The notes below the pieces were generated by a model, which saw only the letters and a list, made by a program, of their open reading frames with translations, made no database searches and was not told the DNA's origin. From JAWLFI01 sp041685645 (GTDB lineage Bacteria; Bacteroidota; Bacteroidia; Chitinophagales; Saprospiraceae): a stretch of 6,508 nucleotides of DNA. Below are positions 1 to 5,641 of the stretch, one piece after another. A program made the position numbers and the translations under genes. The stretch is taken from assembly GCA_041685645.1 (NCBI GenBank), contig JAWLFI010000145.1:1-6508 (forward strand), written 5' to 3'. Each line of letters begins with the position of its first letter. The first letter of the stretch is position 1.

Positions 1-320
1 GGCTCCATTGCCTGAATAAAAAATCTGGAAGATTGTCGGCTGAGGAATGAGGCGTATGAACTATTAAACTCCAGGGGAAATGAAAACTCAAAACTTATGT
101 CATCTCCTCTGCGATTTATCACAAAATGACGCGTTATTCCCTCTAGCACAATCGACAGATAGGACTCTACTTGACCCTCTCTTATTATGAAATCATCCTT
201 ATCATAACGGCGAATTACAAAACCCTGCTTAAATCGCTCCCACTGTTCGTCGTTCAATGGCAAATCCTCTTTCAAGGCTTGTCTGGCGTGAGAGAGTAAT
301 TGTGCTTCGCGTTCGGTCAT
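1..320 (-). CDS. Crp/Fnr-family transcriptional regulator, N-terminal part (cut by left window edge)
   Basis: I translated this partial gene by hand. It begins at an ATG whose complement lies at 318-320 and stays open for 106 codons to the left edge. Residues about 20-50 (LPLNDEQWERF, then FVIRRYDKDDFIIREGQ) and 53-80 (SYLSIVLEGITRHFVI, then DISFEFSF) match the cyclic-nucleotide-binding beta-roll of Bacteroidota Crp/Fnr proteins. Family members are usually about 190-200 residues with a C-terminal winged helix, which lies outside the window. The position where true cAMP receptors carry a phosphate-binding cassette with a key Arg instead reads FNSSYASFLSRQSS, the usual form in this subgroup, so canonical cAMP binding is unlikely and the ligand is unknown. 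The start is two bases past the stop of the upstream giant secreted-protein gene, so its ribosome-binding region lies inside that gene's last codons, which include a purine-rich AAGAAGG about 24 bases before the ATG. Family assignment is confident; ligand and targets cannot be read. Confidence 0.88.
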   Translation of the reverse strand, partial: MTEREAQLLSHARQALKEDLPLNDEQWERFKQGFVIRRYDKDDFIIREGQVESYLSIVLEGITRHFVINRRGDDISFEFSFPLEFNSSYASFLSRQSSRFFIQAME

Positions 321-322
321 TG

Positions 323-3300
323 CTATTGTTTTATAACTTTAAACCTTCTTGAATGCCCCAGGTCATTACTGATCTCTAATATAAATGACCCTGGAGAATA
401 TTGATGGAAGTGATCATAGCAGTTGCGATACTGCTCAACAGACCACTGGTCCAATAATTGTCCTTGTGCACTCCACAGTGAAATAGATAGTTTGTTTTGC
501 TCTGGATTTTCAACGCAAAGCCGATTACCCACGGGGTTGGGAAAAACTCTGATCTCAGCTAATTCTCCAGATGGAGAAAAATCCGAGGAAGTGGTATTAT
601 CCCATATAATGCGATTCACAATACATCCATTTTGATCTTCAACTTCAAGTTCCAGGAACCTTTCCATCGGGTCAATGCAAAATGTGCTATCCAGGCTGGT
701 CTCTCCATTCCAGCGATACTGGTATGGAGGCCTTCCGCCTGACACCTCCATTAATTTAAAACAATGAGGACCGGTACTGAGCAAACTATCTACAGTAAAA
801 CTGAAAGGGGGAGGGCCAGCTAAGTCCACAGACAGCTCTCGGGGTAAGCATCCGCTTTCATCTTCTATGGTTAGATGGTAATCTCCGGCGACCAAATCAT
901 TAATTGTAGCAGTTTTGGATCCAGTACTCCATAGATATCGAAGGGGTGGATTTGGACTTTGTGCGTTTACACTAATTTGTCCATTTTTATAATCGGGACA
1001 CCAGGGTTCTTCAGTGTTGATTTCAGACACATCAATCGGAGAAACACCAACTACCTCAATCCCATCCTCTTCACCCACACAACCAAAGGCATCCGTCACT
1101 GTGAGAGAATACGTTCCGGGAAGAGTTGCAGCTAAGGTGTCCTCTTGATAAGCGGTAAATCGCTGAAAGCCATTGCTCCAGTGAAAGTCGAAAGGAGCGG
1201 ACTCACTTTCCACTGCGACTGCAATGGAGACAGTATCCCCCGTCCCACAGGCCAAAGTATCGACCGGTTCAACGCTCAATTCCAAAGAATCCTGACCGCT
1301 CTCCACTTCATATGGCCCCAGGTTAGTTTTACATCCCAGCCCATCGGTCAGTGTGAGGGTGTAGAATCCCGGAACCAAATCATCCCGAAAAAGTTGATTC
1401 GATCCTCCATCAGACCAACTCACTGCCAGTGGTGGAACGCCTCCGTCAAGAGCAAGGGACAGACCTCCATCGGGACTCAGGGGACAGGAGGAGGAGGATT
1501 GGACTACTTCAACTACGTTTATTTCAGCTGCTGGTGGGATTTCAATGGCTGAAGAATTAAAAGTACAGCCCACTTGATCTGTAATGGTGAGATGGTAACT
1601 TCCGGGAGAAAGACCGGTCAAATTTCTTCCTTCTAATTCTTCTCCTTCGGGATTAATCCAGGAATAAGTATAGGGTGGTTGCCCTCCGCTCGCCCGCACC
1701 TCAATGGATCCGTCCGAAATGCCGGAGCAGCGCTGAGGACGCACCCTGAGAATGGATAATCCCACAGAATCAGGATCAGACAGATACAAAGTATCGGATA
1801 CTACCTGGCAATCCGTGCTATCAGTAACAGTAACTTGATAACTACCTTGTGCCAAACCACCTAAGACCCTTGTGCTATCACCAGTATTCCAAGAATATTG
1901 CAGTGGATCACGCGCACCGGAAACACTCGCTACTAGCTCACCATCTGTCCCGCCATAACAACTGATTGGACGTAAGACATTAATGTCCAGTTGGAATTCG
2001 TCAGCAGTCCTCAGGGGGTAATCTTCACTCGTATATACACAACCATTCGCATCTGAAACGGTAACGGAAAAATACCCTGCGGTCAGTGATTCATTTCGCT
2101 GACCGGTGTCTCCATTTGACCACAAAATTTCATAGGGTGCCGTCCCGCCGGCCACTTCTACATCAACAATACCACCAGTGGAATTCAAACAGCTGGGTCG
2201 TTGAACCACATTAAAACTAAAATTCAGCTCCTGTGTGGGTGATAATGTGATGTCCAGTATTTCCATCTGGCAAGTGTTTGAATCTGAAACGGTAACCTGA
2301 TATTCTCCGGCGAATAGACTGTCGATTTGATGTGTGCTATCTCCCGTGTTCCATTGAATATCATAAGGTGAAAACCCTCCAGTCACTTCAATTTCAATGG
2401 CGCCATCTCCATCTGCTGGACAAGTAGGACTCTGCATTGAAACAATACTTAAGTTGAGAGGGTCTGCTCCCCCTATATTTTCCACACCATCACAATTTTC
2501 ATCAATACCACTGCAAAGGAGATCCACAGCTCCTGGATGGATATTCGAATTCTCATCATCGCAATCATTTCCTATCAGAGAAAGCGAATCGGGTAGTGGC
2601 CGTCCACAATAAAATATAAGGGTGTTAGGATCGCCATGCCCATCTCTATCCCTATCGAGGTAACTGACCTGATCGCTGTTAGCTATAGGGGTTAAACCGG
2701 AAAAAGCGATATCCCCAATCGCTACATCACTGAATGCGCCCGTTGCCCCACCAGCCTGAATTTCCAGTTGAAAGGGACCATTCAGATTTGAGGGAATCCC
2801 CATATCTGCTCTTTGCCAATGTGGTCCCTGGTCTCCACTCACAACAAATAAAGTATCTGCACTGGCCCACTCGTCTTGAGAAAGTAAAGCGAGTATATAC
2901 CCTGAATGTATGCCTTGCATATGATAGAAAAAACTCCATCCACAAGAATCTGCTTCACCTTCAAGGCAAACGCTTCGAATGCGACTGATTTCTTCCCGGC
3001 AGCCCCAATCCAAACCCCATGAATAGAGATACGGGTTCTCTTCAGTAAATAAAATTTCTTGTGGCCCGGTATAAGAACTGGAAGACACACCTTGACGCAC
3101 AGACCAGGCCGCGGATTCTTCAGGAACATACCAATACTCAGAAGTCAATGGACAGGATGTATCACAATCAGAGGTACAGATTGCGCTCTCATCCCATGAT
3201 TCATACATTGAAATATCGCCGCAATAAGTAGTGAAAATTCCAGGGCAGGAAGGGCCCCACCATTCTCCATCACAATAAATAAAGCTGTAATATTCATAAT

Positions 3301-4345
3301 CCTCGCTAAAATCAAGATCTGTTAGTAAATGTAAGCTATCACTTACATCGAGAATACTCCTGGTATAATTGGAGTCCAAACGACTATCAGGTGGGCCTTG
3401 TCCATTGTGAGACAATAATATAAGACTATCAACGTCCAATACCTCCTGATGCAAAACAGCCTCGTCATCGGGAAGACGAACCAATTGGGGGACGGATGGA
3501 GTGGGACAGGTCTGTGTTGAAAAGTCTAGAAAAACGTGTTGCAGTTCACCGACATCATCCGAAGCCCGGTCGCAAATGCGCAAAATCCATTCTCCACTGG
3601 CAGATTCTCCGTCACTGAATACCGCTAATGGCTCATCCGCCTGGAATTCACCGATAAACGGTGGCGTACCCTCGTAAATTGAATTGCAGGCATTATCAGA
3701 AAAGGTCGTACGCGAAGTACAACTGCTATCTCCTACCAACCCGAAATCATCCGATAGGGTGCCGTGATGTTCTGTCAAAATAGCCGATTGGCCGGAAGGA
3801 CTAATCAACTCTATTTTGAGATCAGCCGGATAGGGGTGCGCTATGATGAGATGTACTTTTGACAGTGAAATATCTACTCCCATAAGGTCACTTCCCGGCC
3901 AATCCACATGCACGGAAGCGTCCAGTGGGCTTGAATTACAGCCGTCATCGGGAATGGGACGCGAAGTCAAACAATCATATCCATTTCTTATGTCGGTGAG
4001 AAAAGAGTGATTGACCCAGGCCGTAGTGTCGAAAGTGCACAGCGATCGAATAAAAGCACGATAGGCCGTATTGGGTAGTAAGCCCTCCGCTGAGTAATTG
4101 CGTTGACTCGGGTCTAAAAGTTCTGAGTTGGATGTATCCGGTCCCTGTCCTTCACGAACAATCGATATCTCAAACCCCACTTCTGGATCAGAGAAACTCA
4201 GCCATAATAATTGTGCTGATGTATCCGTAGTAGATGTAGAAGTCAGGAGCACCGGCCCCGGACAATTTTGAGCACTGCTCAAAAGTTGAAAACACAATAT
4301 GAGCAGAGAAAATAATAAACCTGATTGAATCCAATGCCGCCTCAT
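323..4345 (-). CDS. Giant T9SS-exported multidomain surface protein (P domain, MAM-like, MopE motif, SprB repeats, sorting domain)
   Basis: This is a complete 1340-residue secreted protein, probably an adhesin or cell-surface structural protein. A signal peptide occupies residues 1-26 (hydrophobic LLFSLLILCFQLL, cleavage likely near SSAQ). Residues 27-117 resemble a fibronectin-III domain. Residues 123-276 match a proprotein-convertase P domain (HPYPADLKIELISPSG; GEWILRICDRASDDVG). Residues 280-375 are poorly defined, possibly a second degenerate FN3 fold. Residues 376-551 resemble a MAM domain (GWSFFYHMQG..SG; ending VAIGDIAFSG). Residues 562-622 carry a MopE-type motif (DRDRDGHGDP, NDCDDE, PGA, DENCDG). 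Residues 630-1247 hold eight SprB-like repeats, and 1258-1340 form a T9SS sorting domain (VFPNPVGNRL, ending RRFKVIKQ). I see no protease or glycosidase catalytic motif. The expected route is Sec across the inner membrane and T9SS across the outer membrane. The start fits because the signal peptide follows directly. A Crp/Fnr gene follows two bases downstream. The ligand is unknown. Confidence 0.93.
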   Translation of the reverse strand: MRRHWIQSGLLFSLLILCFQLLSSAQNCPGPVLLTSTSTTDTSAQLLWLSFSDPEVGFEISIVREGQGPDTSNSELLDPSQRNYSAEGLLPNTAYRAFIRSLCTFDTTAWVNHSFLTDIRNGYDCLTSRPIPDDGCNSSPLDASVHVDWPGSDLMGVDISLSKVHLIIAHPYPADLKIELISPSGQSAILTEHHGTLSDDFGLVGDSSCTSRTTFSDNACNSIYEGTPPFIGEFQADEPLAVFSDGESASGEWILRICDRASDDVGELQHVFLDFSTQTCPTPSVPQLVRLPDDEAVLHQEVLDVDSLILLSHNGQGPPDSRLDSNYTRSILDVSDSLHLLTDLDFSEDYEYYSFIYCDGEWWGPSCPGIFTTYCGDISMYESWDESAICTSDCDTSCPLTSEYWYVPEESAAWSVRQGVSSSSYTGPQEILFTEENPYLYSWGLDWGCREEISRIRSVCLEGEADSCGWSFFYHMQGIHSGYILALLSQDEWASADTLFVVSGDQGPHWQRADMGIPSNLNGPFQLEIQAGGATGAFSDVAIGDIAFSGLTPIANSDQVSYLDRDRDGHGDPNTLIFYCGRPLPDSLSLIGNDCDDENSNIHPGAVDLLCSGIDENCDGVENIGGADPLNLSIVSMQSPTCPADGDGAIEIEVTGGFSPYDIQWNTGDSTHQIDSLFAGEYQVTVSDSNTCQMEILDITLSPTQELNFSFNVVQRPSCLNSTGGIVDVEVAGGTAPYEILWSNGDTGQRNESLTAGYFSVTVSDANGCVYTSEDYPLRTADEFQLDINVLRPISCYGGTDGELVASVSGARDPLQYSWNTGDSTRVLGGLAQGSYQVTVTDSTDCQVVSDTLYLSDPDSVGLSILRVRPQRCSGISDGSIEVRASGGQPPYTYSWINPEGEELEGRNLTGLSPGSYHLTITDQVGCTFNSSAIEIPPAAEINVVEVVQSSSSCPLSPDGGLSLALDGGVPPLAVSWSDGGSNQLFRDDLVPGFYTLTLTDGLGCKTNLGPYEVESGQDSLELSVEPVDTLACGTGDTVSIAVAVESESAPFDFHWSNGFQRFTAYQEDTLAATLPGTYSLTVTDAFGCVGEEDGIEVVGVSPIDVSEINTEEPWCPDYKNGQISVNAQSPNPPLRYLWSTGSKTATINDLVAGDYHLTIEDESGCLPRELSVDLAGPPPFSFTVDSLLSTGPHCFKLMEVSGGRPPYQYRWNGETSLDSTFCIDPMERFLELEVEDQNGCIVNRIIWDNTTSSDFSPSGELAEIRVFPNPVGNRLCVENPEQNKLSISLWSAQGQLLDQWSVEQYRNCYDHFHQYSPGSFILEISNDLGHSRRFKVIKQ
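326..574 (-). other. Type IX secretion C-terminal sorting domain (coding segment)
   Basis: Residues 1258-1340 have the layout of the Por/T9SS type A sorting domain (family TIGR04183). There is an initial strand with the hallmark PNP motif (VFPNPVGNRL), then LSISLWSAQGQLLDQW, YSPGSFILEIS, and a basic ending RRFKVIKQ. In this family the domain directs the folded protein through the outer-membrane translocon and is then usually cleaved, with the cargo anchored to a lipopolysaccharide or released. SprB itself uses a different (type B) domain, so this protein shares the repeat but probably not the exact anchoring route. Confidence 0.9.
605..2458 (-). repeat. Tandem array of eight SprB-like protein repeats inside the giant surface protein
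   Basis: Residues 630-1247 of the giant protein form repeats of about 75-80 residues, starting near 630, 706, 784, 861, 941, 1020, 1103 and 1180. Each carries an early Cys, often a DG shortly after it, then GG..P, a W with a following G, L..G.Y, and [VL]T[VI].D...C at the end. This is the SprB repeat known from the gliding adhesin SprB of Flavobacterium johnsoniae and from many Bacteroidota surface proteins. The copies are clearly related as protein but well diverged as DNA, so the array is old rather than a recent slippage expansion. The last copy (1180-1247) is the most degenerate. Repeats 4 and 6 are slightly longer between their cysteines. Confidence 0.87.
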
Positions 4346-4395
4346 AGAGGTAAATATAGTAAATTTTCATCGGAGCAGCACCGAATGGAAATCCT

Positions 4396-4403
4396 TACAT
4401 TTG
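4396..4403 (+). promoter_or_regulatory. Candidate Bacteroidota -7 promoter element for the cohesin-like gene
   Basis: TACATTTG matches the Bacteroidota primary-sigma -7 consensus TAnnTTTG exactly. It lies 18 bases before the ATG at 4422 and would give a leader of roughly 12-15 bases. I see no good TTTG -33 element at the expected 19-base spacing, so only half of the promoter is supported. On the opposite strand, for the giant protein, the nearest resemblance is TATATTTA (4351-4358, one mismatch), but it sits only five bases from that start codon and also lacks a -33 partner. Confidence 0.4.
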
Positions 4404-4421
4404 TCATAAAATCATGAAAGT

Positions 4422-4895
4422 ATGAAACCCACAATCAGCACCCTTATTTTGCTTCTTTCTCTAAGTCTCTCTCTCTTAGCGCAGAAGAGCGCGGTAGCAC
4501 TGGACTGGCAATACGATAATATCCCCGGCACCCAAAATGAATACGAGTGCACGCTATATGCCAATAATTTCAATGATATTCTCAGTTTACAATTTTCGCT
4601 CAACTGGAATGCCAATCAAGTGCAGTTCCTCAAGATGGTTCCTCAAGAACTCCCCGGTTTGAAAGAGACCAATTACAACACCCAAACAGCTGACGAAGGT
4701 TTTATCCGTTTCCTTTGGGTTGATCTGGATTTACAAGGAGTGCAAATGCCCAGAGGAACTGCACTTTTTTCCATGCACGTTAAAACTAAGGGAAACCCTC
4801 CGGAAATAGAAATCACCTCTGAACCGCTAAATATCGAAGTGATCGATACCGATAATGTGCCCAGACAATTAAGTATACGCCAAAGGGGAAATTAA
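4422..4895 (+). CDS. Small exported cohesin-like domain protein
   Basis: This complete 157-residue protein starts with a signal peptide (residues 1 to about 21; a Leu/Ser-rich core LILLLSLSLSLLA followed by QK). There is no lipobox cysteine, so it is not a lipoprotein. Residues about 26-143 read as a cohesin-type beta-sandwich: LSLQFSLNWNANQVQFLKM is the typical paired-strand start, FIRFLWVDLDLQGVQMPRG the middle segment, and TALFSMHVKTKG the late strand. Cohesins of this kind bind dockerins in cellulosomes, but single cohesin-like domains also occur in many Bacteroidota secreted proteins with no known partner. There is no T9SS sorting domain, so it is probably periplasmic or carried outward by a partner. 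The gene is divergent from the giant surface-protein gene across 76 bases and ends two bases from a convergent outer-membrane gene. The fold call is by pattern only; function is not known. Confidence 0.72.
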   Translation: MKPTISTLILLLSLSLSLLAQKSAVALDWQYDNIPGTQNEYECTLYANNFNDILSLQFSLNWNANQVQFLKMVPQELPGLKETNYNTQTADEGFIRFLWVDLDLQGVQMPRGTALFSMHVKTKGNPPEIEITSEPLNIEVIDTDNVPRQLSIRQRGN

Positions 4896-4897
4896 TC

Positions 4898-5506
4898 CTA
4901 GCGCTTTACTGCTTTGGTATTTAAAAAGGTGCGAAATCCCAGTCTGGCATACAATTGTTCACTCTGCATAAAATATCCACCCTCGATATACAGCTCACTA
5001 TTTTTAAAATAACTGTCAAGGAAAAAATACCCTAATTCTACAGCACCGTAATAATCTACACCACTTTCTATCGGCGGTACATTCCGCTCAATATTGCCTT
5101 CTCTGGATCCGGCATTATAACGCAAACCCACCTTGGCTAATGCAGTGAAGGCATATTGTTTCTTGGCACCACAACGATTTCCGTTAGATCTCCAAATTCC
5201 GGCACCTCCTTCAATCGCACCAAAGGGATTGTAGTATAAATTATCAGAAACATCACTCACCTTTACATTCGTAGTCGTTTCAAATCCTACCAGCCCGCGC
5301 AACATCATATTGTGCGTGCCCATTGAATAACCTACGTTGATTCCGGCACCCAGCATTTCTCCCGGATCAGCCATATTATTATCAGCAGCGTACATGGTTA
5401 GCATATCAAAAAATGATCGTGGGCCCTCTTTTCCCTGCATTTGGGCCTGAAGCCCCTGAATGCCAATGAAGGAAAGCAGCAAAAATGATAGTAGGTAAGT
5501 TCTCAT
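4898..5506 (-). CDS. Probable outer-membrane beta-barrel protein, function unknown
   Basis: The preferred start at 5506 gives 202 residues and places a clear signal peptide at the very N-terminus (MRTYLLSFLLLSFIGIQGLQAQ, cleavage likely after QAQ). An in-frame ATG at 5539 would add 11 residues ahead of the signal and is less likely. The mature part alternates polar and hydrophobic or aromatic residues with many glycines, as in small barrels: MLGAGINVGYSMG, MMLRGLVGFETTT, FTALAKVGLRYN, YYGAVELGYFFLDSYF, SELYIEGGYFM and LYARLGFRTFL near the end (about residues 51-195). That would fit roughly eight strands. I recognise no named family. It converges on the cohesin-like gene with two bases between stop codons, and it diverges from an acetoacetyl-CoA synthetase gene across 126 bases. 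A loosely conserved periplasmic protein is the alternative. Confidence 0.72.
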   Translation of the reverse strand: MRTYLLSFLLLSFIGIQGLQAQMQGKEGPRSFFDMLTMYAADNNMADPGEMLGAGINVGYSMGTHNMMLRGLVGFETTTNVKVSDVSDNLYYNPFGAIEGGAGIWRSNGNRCGAKKQYAFTALAKVGLRYNAGSREGNIERNVPPIESGVDYYGAVELGYFFLDSYFKNSELYIEGGYFMQSEQLYARLGFRTFLNTKAVKR

Positions 5507-5555
5507 AGTCGTTTGTATTTTGCTCGCAATATAATGCAAATCCTCTTTGCCTCCA

Positions 5556-5641
5556 AGATATCATATTTTCTAATCGCACATTTGGTCTAATAACTTGTAG
5601 GTATTTGTTATATTCAACCCAAAAGATAAGCTATGATATCT
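5556..5641. repeat. 10-bp perfect inverted repeat flanking and covering the acetoacetyl-CoA synthetase start
   Basis: AGATATCATA at 5556-5565 is the exact reverse complement of TATGATATCT at 5632-5641. The arms are 66 bases apart, and the right arm contains the ATG start codon at 5633. The left arm lies in the middle of the divergent intergenic region. Chance is possible in AT-rich DNA, so function is unproven. Confidence 0.5.
5581..5609 (+). promoter_or_regulatory. Weak candidate promoter for acetoacetyl-CoA synthetase
   Basis: TTTG at 5581-5584 matches the Bacteroidota -33 element, and at about 17-19 bases spacing there is an imperfect -7 region around TATTTGTT (5602-5609), which matches TAnnTTTG only in part. 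It would give a leader of about 20 bases before the ATG at 5633. The rest of the divergent intergenic stretch 5507-5632 is AT-rich and shows no terminator, riboswitch or small open frame that I can support. Confidence 0.22.

Noticed and set aside
123..322. Pseudogene reading for the left-edge regulator
   Set aside because: The frame is open from the ATG to the edge with family-typical residues throughout. It is only cut by the window.
1145..1552. Plus-strand open frame of 135 codons inside the giant gene
   Set aside because: It lies fully antisense to well-recognised SprB repeat coding sequence, and its translation shows no domain or signal. It is a shadow frame.
605..2458. Possible CRISPR or DNA-level tandem repeat, because of the regular spacing
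   Set aside because: The periodicity of about 230 bases is at the protein level. Shared DNA words are short (for example CTGAAACGGTAAC near 2045 and 2284), and the frame stays open throughout, so these are diverged protein repeats.
2727..3129. Several overlapping open frames of 70-96 codons on both strands
   Set aside because: They overlap the MAM-like coding region in other frames and give low-complexity, unrecognisable products. The main frame carries clear domain motifs.
4414..4425. Tiny ATG AAA GTA TGA frame overlapping the start codon of the cohesin-like gene
   Set aside because: The four-codon frame could act as a decoy or coupling element, but such short frames are common by chance in AT-rich leaders and nothing else supports it.
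4412..4615. Minus-strand frame of 67 codons opposite the cohesin-like gene start
   Set aside because: It is antisense to the signal peptide and first strands of the cohesin-like protein, and its product has no recognisable character.
5507..5539. Longer start at 5539 for the barrel protein
   Set aside because: It would put 11 mostly polar residues ahead of a well-formed signal peptide that begins at the ATG at 5506, which is the more natural start.
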